Origin: Bradyrhizobium tropiciagri
Lineage (GTDB): Bacteria > Pseudomonadota > Alphaproteobacteria > Rhizobiales > Xanthobacteraceae
Direction of reading: 5' to 3'
NCBI RefSeq assembly: GCF_018130545.1
Contig: NZ_JAFCKF010000002.1
Coordinates: 1,116,001-1,180,000, forward strand
DNA length: 64,000 nucleotides
The translations under genes were made by a program, and so were the position numbers. Under the pieces are notes generated by a model, which ran no database searches, was not told where the DNA came from, and saw only the letters and a program-made list of their open reading frames with translations. Positions 33,867 to 44,927 of this stretch are shown one piece after another (position 1 is the first letter of the stretch; every line of letters starts with the position of its first letter).

Positions 33867-34910
33867 CTAGCACGCCCGCAGCGCGCCGTCCTCGCGCATC
33901 ATCTCGACCAGCATGCCCTCGCGCAGGCCCCGATCAGCAACGCGGAGCCGCGGCATCGGGAACGCGTTGCGGATCGCATCGAGGATCGCGCAGCCGGCGA
34001 GCACGAGATCGGCCCGCTCGACGCTGATGCAGTTGTTGCTGACGCGCGCCTCGTAGCTCATGCCGAGCAGCTTCTGGATCGTCGCGGTGACGTCGCAATC
34101 GTTCATCCAGATGCCGTCGATGCGGCGTCGGTCGTAGCGCGACAGATTGAGGAATACGCCAGCGAGCGTGGTGACCGTGCCCGAGGTGCCGAGCATGTGC
34201 ATGTCGCGCAAATCCCTGCCGTGCTCGGCCGCGAACGGCGCGACGTGGCGAGCGACCTCGTCGATCATCTGCGCATACATATCACGGGTCACGTTCCGGC
34301 CGCCGAAATGTTCGGCGAGCGTGACGACGCCAAGCGGGATCGACATCCACGCTTTGATAAGCGGCGGCGCGTCGGGCGCATTGGGATCGCGCTCGATCCG
34401 CACCAGCTCGGTCGAGCCACCTCCGATGTCGAACAGGATGGCACCCCGCCCCTTCGGATCGAGCAGCGGCGAGCAGCCGATCACGGCCAGCGTCGCCTCG
34501 GTCTCGCGATCGATCACCTCGAGCTCGATACCGGTCGCGGCCGCAACGCGCGCGCGGAAGCTCTCGGCATTGCCGGCGGCACGACAGGCCTCGGTGGCGA
34601 TCAGCCGCAGCCGGCGCGCCTTGCGATAGCGGATCTTGTCGCTGCAAATGGCGAGCGCGGCAATCGCCCGCTCGATCGCTGCCTCGCTGATCGAGCCGGT
34701 CGCGGCGATACCCTCGCCGAGCCGGATGATCCGGGAAAACGAGTCGACCACGCGGAACCCGTCGCCAGTGGGACAGGCGATCAACAGCCGGCAATTGTTG
34801 GTGCCAAGATCGAGTGCGGCGTAGACGCCAGTATCCGCGGCTGCCGCAACCAACCCTGACGGGGCTTCGCCGGCGGGGGGGCCGTCGCAAAGCCGCACAT
34901 GGTCGTTCAT
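33867..34910 (-). CDS. Ppx/GppA family exopolyphosphatase/pppGpp phosphatase
   Basis: 347 residues from ATG 34910. ASKHA-fold ATPase-like phosphatase. Phosphate loops: AALDLGTNNCRLLIA (P-loop 1), AILFDIGGGSTELVRIE (P-loop 2) and MLGTSGTVTTLAG. Catalytic Glu is in RLIATEACR. It has the two N-terminal ASKHA domains but not the C-terminal HD-like domain of E. coli Ppx, consistent with the short alphaproteobacterial type. Hydrolyses polyphosphate ends or pppGpp; which one is not readable here. A GTG at 34988 in frame would add 26 residues of unclear value. Confidence 0.9.
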   Translation of the reverse strand: MNDHVRLCDGPPAGEAPSGLVAAAADTGVYAALDLGTNNCRLLIACPTGDGFRVVDSFSRIIRLGEGIAATGSISEAAIERAIAALAICSDKIRYRKARRLRLIATEACRAAGNAESFRARVAAATGIELEVIDRETEATLAVIGCSPLLDPKGRGAILFDIGGGSTELVRIERDPNAPDAPPLIKAWMSIPLGVVTLAEHFGGRNVTRDMYAQMIDEVARHVAPFAAEHGRDLRDMHMLGTSGTVTTLAGVFLNLSRYDRRRIDGIWMNDCDVTATIQKLLGMSYEARVSNNCISVERADLVLAGCAILDAIRNAFPMPRLRVADRGLREGMLVEMMREDGALRAC

Positions 34911-35133
34911 CAAAACTGTCTTTCCGCAGGACCCCGGGAGCAATCCACCAGGAGCAATCCTTGGGCCCGCCGAATAATTGTCGTTCACGGAAACTTTAGC
35001 AGCGTCAAAGCCCTACGCAAACTCCGTTCACATTGGGTCCATGCCCAATCGGGCGTTGTCGTTAAGGGGGGTGTGCGTTATCTCCTCAACGCCCCCAAAC
35101 TCCAGCAAATCCGGGCATTTCAGGTCATTTTCG

Positions 35134-37506
35134 ATGCAAGATCATACGCCGACAGCCTCCCTCGAAAACGCTATCGCACTGCAAAAATACGGTGTCGGAC
35201 AGCCTGTTCGACGAAAGGAGGACGACACCCTGGTGCGCGGCAAGGGCAAATACACCGACGATTTCTCCCTGCCCGGCCAGGCCACCTGCTGGATGGTCCG
35301 CTCCTCCCATGCCCATGGAATCATCAAGGGGATCGACACCGAAGCCGCCAGGGCGATGCCAGGCGTGCTCGGGGTGTGGACCGGCGCCGACCTCGCCGCC
35401 GCGGGCTACAACCCTTTCACCTGCGGCCTGCCGCTGAAGAACCGCGACGGCTCGCCATTGCTGCAAACCAACCGCCCGGCGCTGGTGACCGACAGGGTGC
35501 GCTTCGTCGGCGATCCCGTGGCCTTCGTGGTGGCCGAGACCGCGGCGCAGGCGCGCGATGCCGCCGAGGCCGTCGAGGTCGACATCGAGCCGCTGCCAGC
35601 GGTGACGGATGCGGCCGAGGCCGCCAAGCCCGGCGCGCCGCAGCTTTATGACAACATCCCGAACAACGTCGCGCTCGACTACCACTATGGCGACACCGCC
35701 AGGATCGAGGCGGCGTTCGCAAGTGCCGCGCACGTCACAAAACTCGACATCGTCAACACCCGTGTCGCCGTGGTCTCGATGGAGCCGCGCGTTGCCCTCG
35801 CCCACTACGACAAGACAACCGAGCGCTTCACGCTGCAGGTGCCGACCCAGGGCGTCTCCGGCAACAAGGCGATCCTGGCGCGCCTGCTCAACGTGCCCGC
35901 CGACAAAGTCCGCATCCTGACCGGCAATGTCGGCGGCTCGTTCGGGATGAAGAACCTTAACTATCCCGAATACACCTGCATCGCGCATGCCGCGCGCGAA
36001 CTCGGCCGTCCGGTGAAGTGGCTGGACGAGCGCTCGACCAGCTTCCTTTCCGACAGCCAGGGCCGCGCGCAGCTGATCCATGCCGAACTCGCGCTCGATG
36101 CCGACGGCAAATTCCTCGCGGTGCGCCTCTCCGGCTATGGCAATCTCGGCGCCTACATCACCGGCGTCGCGCCGGGGCCGCTGTCGCTCAACACCGGCAA
36201 GAACCTCGCCAGCGTCTATCGCACGCCGTTGCTCGGCGTCGACATCAAGACGGTTCTGACCAACACCACGTTGATGGGCGCCTATCGCGGCGCCGGCCGG
36301 CCCGAGGCCAATTACTACATGGAGCGGCTGATCGACGCCGCCGCCGACGAGATGGGCATCAACCGCTTCACCCTGCGCAAGCGCAACTTCATCAAGCCGT
36401 CGCAGCTGCCGTTCCCGGCGGCCTCCGGCGTGACCTATGACAGCGGCGACTTCGCCGGCGTGTTCCAGAAGGCGCTGGAGATCTCCGACTACGACAACTT
36501 TGCCAAGCGCAAGAAGGAGAGCAAGAAGAGCGGCAGACTGCGCGGCATCGCCGTGGGCTCCTATCTCGAGGTCACCGCGCCGCCGTCCGGCGAGCTCGGC
36601 AAGATTACCTTCGAACCCGACGGTTCGGTGAAGCTCACCACCGGTACGCTGGATTACGGCCAGGGCCACGCCACGCCGTTCGCGCAGGTGCTGTCCGAGC
36701 AGCTCGGCGTGCCCTTTGAGAAGATCACGCTCGAACAGGGCGACAGCGATCTGGTGCGCTTCGGCAACGGCACCGGCGGCTCGCGCTCGATCACCGCGAC
36801 GGGTCAGGCGATCGTCGAGGCTTCCGCGCTGGTGGTCGAGAAGGGCAAGAAGGCCGCCGCGCACATGCTGGAGGCCTCCGAGGCCGACATCGAGTTCGGC
36901 CAGGGCCGCTTCACCATCGCCGGCACCGACCGCTCGATCGGCATCATGGAGCTCGCCGAGCGGATGCGCGACAGCAAGATGCCCGAGGGCACGCCGGAGA
37001 CGCTCGACGTCGATCACGCCACCAAGGAGACCGCCTCGACCTTCCCGAACGGCTGCCACGTCGCCGAGGTCGAGATCGATCCCGACACCGGAGTGACGCG
37101 GATCGTGCGCTACTCGGCGGTCAATGATTTCGGCGTCGTGGTCAATCCGATGATCGTCGCCGGCCAGCTGCATGGCGGCGTCGCGCAGGGCATCGGCCAG
37201 GCGCTGATGGAGGAAGTAAGCTACGACAGCTCCGGCCAGCCGATCACCGGCTCGTTCATGGACTACGCGCTGCCGCGCGCCGGCGACGTGCCATCGATGC
37301 TGGTCGGCGACCACCCTTCGCCGGCGAAATCCAACCCGCTCGGCACCAAGGGCTGCGGCGAAGCCGGCTGCGCCGGCAGCCTGGTCTGCATCGTCAACGC
37401 CGTGGTCGACGCACTGTCGGACTACGGCATCAAGCACATCAACATGCCGCTGACGCCGGAACGGGTCTGGCGCGCGATCCAGGACGCCAAGGCGGGAGCG
37501 GCGTAA
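35134..37506 (+). CDS. Molybdenum hydroxylase large subunit (xanthine/CO dehydrogenase family), orphan
   Basis: 790 residues. Molybdopterin-cytosine-dinucleotide-binding subunit: N-terminal a/b hammerhead ([25 protein letters not shown]), [11 protein letters not shown], the active-site loop [19 protein letters not shown] at about residue 383, and the catalytic Glu743 in [13 protein letters not shown]. The loop is AYRGAGR, not the AYRCSFR of form I CO dehydrogenase, so a different substrate (form II-like) is expected. No FAD or 2Fe-2S subunit gene adjoins, so partners must be encoded elsewhere. ATG 35134 is family-like; the frame is open to 34978. Followed by a perfect hairpin. Confidence 0.92.
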   Translation: MQDHTPTASLENAIALQKYGVGQPVRRKEDDTLVRGKGKYTDDFSLPGQATCWMVRSSHAHGIIKGIDTEAARAMPGVLGVWTGADLAAAGYNPFTCGLPLKNRDGSPLLQTNRPALVTDRVRFVGDPVAFVVAETAAQARDAAEAVEVDIEPLPAVTDAAEAAKPGAPQLYDNIPNNVALDYHYGDTARIEAAFASAAHVTKLDIVNTRVAVVSMEPRVALAHYDKTTERFTLQVPTQGVSGNKAILARLLNVPADKVRILTGNVGGSFGMKNLNYPEYTCIAHAARELGRPVKWLDERSTSFLSDSQGRAQLIHAELALDADGKFLAVRLSGYGNLGAYITGVAPGPLSLNTGKNLASVYRTPLLGVDIKTVLTNTTLMGAYRGAGRPEANYYMERLIDAAADEMGINRFTLRKRNFIKPSQLPFPAASGVTYDSGDFAGVFQKALEISDYDNFAKRKKESKKSGRLRGIAVGSYLEVTAPPSGELGKITFEPDGSVKLTTGTLDYGQGHATPFAQVLSEQLGVPFEKITLEQGDSDLVRFGNGTGGSRSITATGQAIVEASALVVEKGKKAAAHMLEASEADIEFGQGRFTIAGTDRSIGIMELAERMRDSKMPEGTPETLDVDHATKETASTFPNGCHVAEVEIDPDTGVTRIVRYSAVNDFGVVVNPMIVAGQLHGGVAQGIGQALMEEVSYDSSGQPITGSFMDYALPRAGDVPSMLVGDHPSPAKSNPLGTKGCGEAGCAGSLVCIVNAVVDALSDYGIKHINMPLTPERVWRAIQDAKAGAA

Positions 37507-37529
37507 GTCACGCTGCCGCCGCCGAGACC

Positions 37530-37567
37530 ACTGGGTCATCCGCGAAAGCGAACGCGGATGACCCAGT
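37530..37567. terminator. Perfect 15-bp hairpin after molybdenum hydroxylase
   Basis: ACTGGGTCATCCGCG / CGCGGATGACCCAGT around an 8-base loop AAAGCGAA, 24 bases past the stop. Also of the dispersed palindrome type; likely a 3' mRNA hairpin. Confidence 0.65.
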
Positions 37568-37640
37568 AGTCCAGAGACAATTGTGCTTGAGCCGAGAAGC
37601 CGCTTCCGGCCCGATCGCCTTTGGCATCAGGACGATCCGA

Positions 37641-38249
37641 TCAATCCAGCATCTTCAGCGCCCGTTCGAGCAACTCCAGCCGATCCTGCCCCCAGAAGAT
37701 CTCGCCGGACGGCAGCACATAGCTCGGCGCGCCGAACACGCCGGCGTTCAGCGCGTCCTGCGTGTACTGCTCGTAGAGCCGGTCGAGCTCGACATCCGAC
37801 GGGGCGCCCGCGCGCAGGGCCGCCGCGTCGAGGCCGGCGCGTTGCGCTGCGGCCGACATCACGTCAGCATCGGCGAGCGACTCCTCGCGTTCCCAGATCG
37901 CACGACCGAACTCCAGCGACAGGCGGTGCGCATCCTTGCCCTGCAGCCGGGCGGCAATCACCAGCCGCACCGCCGCGAGATCGTCGCTCGGAAAATGTCT
38001 GGGCTCGACGTTGAGCGGGATGCCCCTCACCTCGCGCCAGCGCTTCAGCTCGATCAGGCGGTAGGCCTGCCGCTGCGGCGAGCGTTTCGGCAACGGCAGT
38101 CCGCCAGTCTGCTCGAAGATTGGACCGAACTTGCAGGGCTTGACGTTGACGGTCGCGCCATGGCGCCGCGCGATATCGGCAAACGGCGCGCTGCCCATGA
38201 AGGTCCATGGCGAGTTGAGCGACAGATAATAGTCGATGGTGACAGACAT
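37641..38249 (-). CDS. 2-hydroxychromene-2-carboxylate isomerase/DsbA-like GST-kappa family
   Basis: 202 residues. Thioredoxin fold with a helical insert: YYLSLNSPWTFMGSAPFADIARRHGATVNVKPCKFGPIFEQTGGLPLPKRSPQRQAYR is the family signature (Ser/Pro in place of the CxxC), and GVFGAPSYVLPSGEIFWGQDRLELLERAL closes the fold. Glutathione-dependent isomerisation in aromatic (naphthalene-type) degradation is known for the family, though most genomic members are uncharacterised. Starts immediately after the TAG of the upstream MaoC gene, so the two are co-transcribed. Confidence 0.9.
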   Translation of the reverse strand: MSVTIDYYLSLNSPWTFMGSAPFADIARRHGATVNVKPCKFGPIFEQTGGLPLPKRSPQRQAYRLIELKRWREVRGIPLNVEPRHFPSDDLAAVRLVIAARLQGKDAHRLSLEFGRAIWEREESLADADVMSAAAQRAGLDAAALRAGAPSDVELDRLYEQYTQDALNAGVFGAPSYVLPSGEIFWGQDRLELLERALKMLD

Positions 38250-39053
38250 CTACGCCGCGGCCTGTTCGCGCGGCTGGACGATTGCGATGTGCCAGCAATG
38301 CGCCAGCGGCGTGCCGTTGCCGAGCACGAGCGCGTCGAGTTCGACGAAGCGATGGCCCTTCTTGTCGTAATTGCCGATGACCTTGGCCCGCGCGGTCAGC
38401 TCGTCGCCGATCTTGCCCGCCGACAGCAGCTGCATGCGGGTGCCGACGTGGATCCAGGGCCCGAGGATCGCATTGTCGACCAGCACCTTGTTCATCACCC
38501 GCGGCAGCAGGCCGGGATGGCCGAGACCTTCGCGCAGATAGATCGGGTCGGTCTCACGGATGTCGGCGAGATACTCCTTGGCGGAATCACCCGACCAGTC
38601 GCGCGGGATGGTGCCGAGCCACTTGTCCTGCTCGTAGGACGACGCGCTCACCGGCTTGCGCTCTGCAACCGCAGCAACCTGCTTGTAATCGTCGAGCACG
38701 AATGTCGGCGCTGAAGCCGGCAGCGATGCGGTGCCGGTGGCGCAGAGCTCGCCGCGGCTGAAGAGCTCGATCGACAGCCCGTTGCCGGTTTCCCGGCCGG
38801 TCAATTCCGCGATCTCGCCGTCATAGACCGGCTTGACGAAGCGCGCCTCGATCAGGCCGCGTTCGAGGAAGTTGCGGCCCCATTTCTCGACCGGCAGATG
38901 CATCATGTAGGCCATCACGTCGACGCCGGGCACCAGACCACCGGAAAAGCCGAACTTCCGCGCCACCGTGTCGTCGTGGATCTTGTTTTCCGAGAGCTTC
39001 GAGGTGTTGTACGCCGAGACGCGGTAGGTCTGCGCAGCGGTCTTCGAATCCAT
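38250..39053 (-). CDS. MaoC-like hotdog protein (putative dehydratase)
   Basis: 267 residues. The first half contains FGFSGGLVPGVDVMAYMMHLPVEKW and a PVYDGEIAELTGRE strand, as in MaoC/R-hydratase hotdogs; the second half (from about residue 150) looks like a diverged second hotdog with HVGTRMQLLSAGKIGDELTARAKV and HRFVELDALVLGNGTPLAHCWHIAIV. The clear D-x-x-x-H catalytic pair is not obvious, so activity is uncertain. Directly followed by the isomerase gene (TAG-ATG). I start at ATG 39053; upstream frame covers the divergent UPF0178 promoter. Confidence 0.75.
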   Translation of the reverse strand: MDSKTAAQTYRVSAYNTSKLSENKIHDDTVARKFGFSGGLVPGVDVMAYMMHLPVEKWGRNFLERGLIEARFVKPVYDGEIAELTGRETGNGLSIELFSRGELCATGTASLPASAPTFVLDDYKQVAAVAERKPVSASSYEQDKWLGTIPRDWSGDSAKEYLADIRETDPIYLREGLGHPGLLPRVMNKVLVDNAILGPWIHVGTRMQLLSAGKIGDELTARAKVIGNYDKKGHRFVELDALVLGNGTPLAHCWHIAIVQPREQAAA

Positions 39054-39188
39054 GGGGTTTCCCCTTATTTCGGTTGTTTTTCTCAGGCAATCGTAGTCGA
39101 ACCGGGCACCGTGACAAGCCTCTCGTTTTGCTCGCAATTTTCCGCCTGATGGAGTACACGCGGGGCGCGCGCTCCAACCCTTGAATCG

Positions 39189-39686
39189 ATGACTGAAACT
39201 CCTGCTCCAACCCGCATCTATGTCGACGCCGACGCCTGCCCGGTGAAGGACGAAATCTATCGCGTCGCGATCCGGCTCGGCGTGCCCGTCAGCGTGGTCG
39301 CCGGCAATTTCATCCGCGTGCCGCAGGATCCCCTGATCGAGCGCATCGCCGCTGGTTCCGGCATGGATGCGGCCGACGACTGGATCGCGGAACGTGCGCA
39401 TGCGGGAGACGTCGTGATCACAGCGGACATTCCGCTGGCGAGCCGCTGCGTCAAGGCCGGCGCCGATGTGATCGCGCCAAACGGAAAACCGTTCACGGAA
39501 CAGTCGATCGGCATGACGCTCGCGGTGCGCAATCTGATGACCGACCTGCGCTCGTCCGGTGAGATAACCGGCGGGCCGAAATCATACTCGCCGCGCGACC
39601 GTTCGACCTTCCTGTCGACGCTCGACCAGACCATCCGCCGCATCCAGCGCCGCCGCGCCGAGCAGGCGTCGGCGAACGGGGGTTAG
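39189..39686 (+). CDS. UPF0178/YaiI-YqxD family protein (DUF188)
   Basis: 165 residues, near family length. Conserved PIN-like acidic set: YVDADACPVKDEIYRVA near the start, IAAGSGMDAADDWIAERAHAGDVVITADIPLASR (D-x-x-D and TADIPLA), and RDRSTFLSTLDQTIRR at the end. A nuclease role is suggested by fold only. Four bases separate its stop from the ABC-F ATPase gene, so the pair is one operon. Confidence 0.92.
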   Translation: MTETPAPTRIYVDADACPVKDEIYRVAIRLGVPVSVVAGNFIRVPQDPLIERIAAGSGMDAADDWIAERAHAGDVVITADIPLASRCVKAGADVIAPNGKPFTEQSIGMTLAVRNLMTDLRSSGEITGGPKSYSPRDRSTFLSTLDQTIRRIQRRRAEQASANGG

Positions 39687-39690
39687 CGCG

Positions 39691-41505
<1,815 letters not shown>

Positions 41506-41519
41506 CCAATGATTCTGAC

Positions 41520-41607
41520 CGTCCTTGCGAGGAGCGAAGCGACGAAGCAATCCATTCATCCGCACGCGTGGACAGATGGATTTGCTTCGCTCCGCTCGCA
41601 ATGACGA
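41520..41607. repeat. GTCCTTGCGAGGAGC palindromic repeat, copy 2
   Basis: Arms CGTCCTTGCGAGGAGCGAAG...GAAGCAATCCAT and ATGGATTTGCTTC...CTCGCAATGACGAC. Same family as 24051-24135, one base diverged at the left end. Lies between the ABC-F and aldolase genes. Confidence 0.85.
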
Positions 41608-41631
41608 CAATATCGAACTGGAGTTGACTCG

Positions 41632-42711
41632 ATGACAACGCCCCTCGCCGCCAAGATCGCCAAGGAATACGGCACGCCCTGCGCCGTGATCGACATGGAC
41701 CGGGTCGAGCGCAACATCGCGCGCATCCAGAAAGCCTGCGACGAGGCCGGCGTCGCCAACCGGCCGCACATCAAGACGCACAAGAACCCGATGCTGGCGC
41801 AGCTGCAGATCAAGGCCGGCGCCAAGGGTATCACCTGCCAGAAGCTCGGCGAGGCCGAGATCATGGCCGATAGCGGCATCGACGACATCCTGATCAGCTA
41901 CAATCTGCTCGGCGACGAGAAGATGGCGCGGCTCGGCGCGCTACAGGCCAAAGCCGACATCACCGTCGCGGCGGATAATTCGGTCGTTGTCGGCGATCTG
42001 CCGAAGGCCGCAGCCGCCTCCGGCCGCCCGCTCTCGGTCGTGGTCGAATGCGACACCGGCCGCAAGCGCGCCGGCGTCGAAACCCCGCGTGAGGCGATCG
42101 CGCTGGCGCGCGAGATCGCAGCCTCCAGGGGCCTGAACTTCGCGGGCTTCATGCTGTACCCGACCGAAACCGGTTGGGCGGACGCGCAGAAATTCTACGA
42201 CGAGGCGCTGGCCGGCGTCCGCGCTCACGGCCTCGATGCGACCATCGTCTCGACCGGCGGTACACCGAACCTCGTCAATCTCGGCAGACTGAAGGGCGGC
42301 ACCGAGCACCGCTTCGGCACCTACATCTACAACGACCGCATGCAGGTCGCGGCCGGCGTCGCCACCTGGGACGATTGCGCGCTGCACATCTATTCCACCG
42401 TGGTCAGCCGTGCCGGCCCCGAGCGCGGCATCCTTGATGCCGGCTCCAAGACACTGACCTCGGATACCGGCGGGCTCGAGGGCCACGGCCTGATCCTCGA
42501 ACATCCCGAGGCCAAGATCGCGCGCTTCGCCGAGGAGCACGGCTTCCTCGATCTCTCGCGCAGCAACACCCGGCCGAATGTCGGCGACGTCGTACGCATC
42601 GTGCCCAATCATGTCTGCGTCGTCGTCAACATGATGGACGAGGTCGTGATGGTGCGTGGCGACGAGATCATCGGCGCATTGCCGGTGACGGCGCGCGGCA
42701 AGCTGCGCTAG
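41632..42711 (+). CDS. D-threonine aldolase/D-serine dehydratase-like PLP enzyme (DSD1 family)
   Basis: 359 residues, fold-type III alanine-racemase-like barrel. The PLP lysine is Lys48 in NRPHIKTHKNPMLAQ; VECDTGRKRAGVETP and STGGTPNLVN line the phosphate site; the C-terminal NHVCVVVNMMDEVVMVRGD segment carries the divalent-metal ligands typical of D-threonine aldolases and D-serine dehydratases. Cleaves or dehydrates D-beta-hydroxy amino acids; exact choice cannot be made. GGAG precedes the ATG. Its last four bases overlap the converging LysR stop. Confidence 0.9.
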   Translation: MTTPLAAKIAKEYGTPCAVIDMDRVERNIARIQKACDEAGVANRPHIKTHKNPMLAQLQIKAGAKGITCQKLGEAEIMADSGIDDILISYNLLGDEKMARLGALQAKADITVAADNSVVVGDLPKAAAASGRPLSVVVECDTGRKRAGVETPREAIALAREIAASRGLNFAGFMLYPTETGWADAQKFYDEALAGVRAHGLDATIVSTGGTPNLVNLGRLKGGTEHRFGTYIYNDRMQVAAGVATWDDCALHIYSTVVSRAGPERGILDAGSKTLTSDTGGLEGHGLILEHPEAKIARFAEEHGFLDLSRSNTRPNVGDVVRIVPNHVCVVVNMMDEVVMVRGDEIIGALPVTARGKLR

Positions 42712-43610
42712 CCGCGAAGTAGTGCCTGCAGCTCCTGATCCAGCGCAGAGCGAAACACCTCGATCGGCCGCGCCAGGCGGCCGGCCGGCGGGCGATGCAC
42801 AATCCAGGCGCGCACCGCAGGATTGAAATCCGCGATCTTCACGATCTTGAGCCGGCTCTTGAATGCGCTTCGCTTCAGCGCCACCGGCGTGACGAGGCCG
42901 ATGCCGAGCTCGCGCGCCACCAGCGACAGCCGCAGCTCGCTGTCGAGCGCTTCGACCGCGATGTTGAACGGCAGGTGCGCCGCATCGAAATGGCGTTTCA
43001 GCGTCTGGCGGAAGCCGCAGCCATCCTGGTTGATCACCCATCCGGTCCGCGACAGCCATTCGAGGTCGACCGACTTCGGCGTCTTCATGTCGCGCGCGAC
43101 GACGAAGACCACCGGCTGCGCGCCGAGATCGGAGGCAGCGAGATCGTCGGGCGGCGCGGTGCCGTCGGGCAGACAGATCGCCGCCGCGTCGAGCTCGTTG
43201 CGGCTGACCCGCTCCATGTGATTGGGCGACCAGCCCGAGACGACGCGCACCGCGAGCGCGGGAAATTCGCCGCGCACCGCATCGAGCGGACCTGTCAGCC
43301 CCGCCTCCGACAGGAACGGCGTCAGCCCGAGCCGGAACTCGCCGCGCACCACGCCGTCATTGGCGACGCCCGACTTGAGGTCGTCGAGCATGCGCAGCAC
43401 GCGGCGGCCCTGCTCATAGGCCTCGATCCCCGCGGCCGTCGGCTTCAGCGGCTTCGACAGCCGGTCGAGCAGCTGCGCGCCGAGCATCTCCTCGAGGTTC
43501 TGGATCCGCCGCGTCACGCCGGGCTGGGTCAGGTTCAGCCGTGCAGACGCCGCGACGATCGATCCGGTTTCCACCACGGCGACGAACGCCACGAGGTCAT
43601 GCGTGTTCAT
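42708..43610 (-). CDS. LysR family transcriptional regulator
   Basis: 300 residues. HTH: HDLVAFVAVVETGSIVAASARLNLTQPGVTRRIQNLEEMLGAQLLDRLSKPLKPTAAG, then a linker and effector domain ending GIGLVTPVALKRSAFKSRLKIV... It is divergent from the MFS gene at 43704 with only 93 bases between, and is the likely activator or repressor of that pump. The intergenic strip is AT-rich (CATATTCTTCATCATCTTATTTG) and should hold both promoters and the LysR box. Overlaps the aldolase end by 4 bases. Confidence 0.92.
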   Translation of the reverse strand: MNTHDLVAFVAVVETGSIVAASARLNLTQPGVTRRIQNLEEMLGAQLLDRLSKPLKPTAAGIEAYEQGRRVLRMLDDLKSGVANDGVVRGEFRLGLTPFLSEAGLTGPLDAVRGEFPALAVRVVSGWSPNHMERVSRNELDAAAICLPDGTAPPDDLAASDLGAQPVVFVVARDMKTPKSVDLEWLSRTGWVINQDGCGFRQTLKRHFDAAHLPFNIAVEALDSELRLSLVARELGIGLVTPVALKRSAFKSRLKIVKIADFNPAVRAWIVHRPPAGRLARPIEVFRSALDQELQALLRG

Positions 43611-43703
43611 AACAATCTCGCATATTCTTCATCATCTTATTTGAATTGTAGCATATTAAGCCGATCCCTTAAAGGGGGCCTCGCCATTTCCTTGCGAGGT
43701 CCC

Positions 43704-44921
43704 ATGACCATCTCCGAAGCCACCAAACTCTCCCCGCCGCGCGCGACCTCCGTGCGTCCGCTGATCTGGATCGGCGCCATCACCACCGGCACCGTCGTCA
43801 CCAATCTGTTTGCCCCGCAGATCCTGGTCGGCCTGATCGGCCGCTCGCTCGGCATGACCGCGCTGCAGGCCGGCCTGATCTCGACGTTGACCCTGCTCGG
43901 CTACGCCCTCGGCCTGCTGTTGCTGGTGCCGCTGGTCGACCTCGTCGAGAACAAGCGGCTGATCCTGCGCACGCTGGCCTGCGCCATCGTCGCCGCGATC
44001 GGCACCGCGATGGCACCGACACCGCTGATCTTGCTCGCCGCTACCTTCATCCTCGGCGCGTCCTGCGCCGCGATCCAGATGGTGGTGCCGCTGGTGGCCT
44101 CGATGGTGCCGCCGGAGCGCCGGGGACAGGCGATCGGCGATGTGATGAGCGGCCTGATGATCGGCATCCTGCTGTCTCGCCCGATGGCGAGCCTGATCGC
44201 GGACAGCTGGAGCTGGCGCGGCTACTACCTCACGTCAGCCGTGCTGATGACGGTGCTCGCGTGTGCGCTGGCGCGCGCGCTGCCGACGCTGCAACCGGCG
44301 GCAAAGGTCAGCTACGGCACGCTGCTGCGTTCGTTTCCAAAGCTGCTCCGCGAGGAGCCGGTGCTGCGCGTGCGGTCCTGGACCGCGGCGCTGGTGATGG
44401 CCTCGTTCACCGCATTCTGGGCCGCCGTCGCCCTGCGCCTGCCGGACGTGCCGTTCAAGCTCGATGCCAAGGGGATCGCGCTGTTCGCCCTGATCGGCGT
44501 CGCGGGCGCCGCAGCGACGCCGCTCGCGGGCCGCTGGGGCGATCGCGGCTTGGCGCGGCCGCTCCTGATTATCTCGCACCTGATGATCATCGGCGCGCTT
44601 GCGCTATGCGCCTGGGCCGGCGTGCTCGAGTCCCGGATCGGAGCCCTTGTCGTGCTGAGCGTCGGCACCGTCCTGCTCGACTTCGGGATCACCACCGATC
44701 AAACGCTCGGCCGCCGCGCCGTCAACCTATTGCGGCCCGAGGCGCGCGGCCGGATCAACGGCCTGTTCGTGGCGCTGTTCTTCATCGGCGGCGCAGTCGG
44801 CGCCGCGGCGGCGTCAGCGGCGTGGAGCTTTGGCGGCTGGACGGCGGTCTGTGCGGTGGCTGCGGCGTTCGGCGTGCTCGGATTCATCACCGACCTCGTG
44901 ACGAAGACAGGTTCGGAGTGA
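43704..44921 (+). CDS. MFS transporter
   Basis: 405 residues, twelve helices, same subfamily as the MFS at 22766 (shared APQILVGLIGRSLGMTALQAGLISTLTLLGYALGLLLLVPLVDLVENKRLI block with a motif-A variant). MVPPERRGQAIGDVMSGLMIGILLSRPMASLIAD is the helix-5 antiporter region. ATG 43704 with GAGGT upstream; a much longer plus-strand frame from 42795 is LysR antisense and is rejected. Under control of the divergent LysR. Substrate unknown. Confidence 0.9.
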   Translation: MTISEATKLSPPRATSVRPLIWIGAITTGTVVTNLFAPQILVGLIGRSLGMTALQAGLISTLTLLGYALGLLLLVPLVDLVENKRLILRTLACAIVAAIGTAMAPTPLILLAATFILGASCAAIQMVVPLVASMVPPERRGQAIGDVMSGLMIGILLSRPMASLIADSWSWRGYYLTSAVLMTVLACALARALPTLQPAAKVSYGTLLRSFPKLLREEPVLRVRSWTAALVMASFTAFWAAVALRLPDVPFKLDAKGIALFALIGVAGAAATPLAGRWGDRGLARPLLIISHLMIIGALALCAWAGVLESRIGALVVLSVGTVLLDFGITTDQTLGRRAVNLLRPEARGRINGLFVALFFIGGAVGAAAASAAWSFGGWTAVCAVAAAFGVLGFITDLVTKTGSE

Positions 44922-44927
44922 CCGACG

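Noticed and set aside
35125-37539. Minus-strand open frame of 804 codons opposite the molybdenum hydroxylase gene
   Set aside because: Composition is the reflected codon bias of the plus-strand gene (RR/HA/DG-rich, no family motifs), and the plus strand has complete catalytic motifs.
42795-43703. Plus-strand extension that would fuse about 300 codons to the front of the MFS transporter
   Set aside because: It is antisense to the intact LysR gene and crosses the divergent promoter; the real start at 43704 has its own ribosome site.
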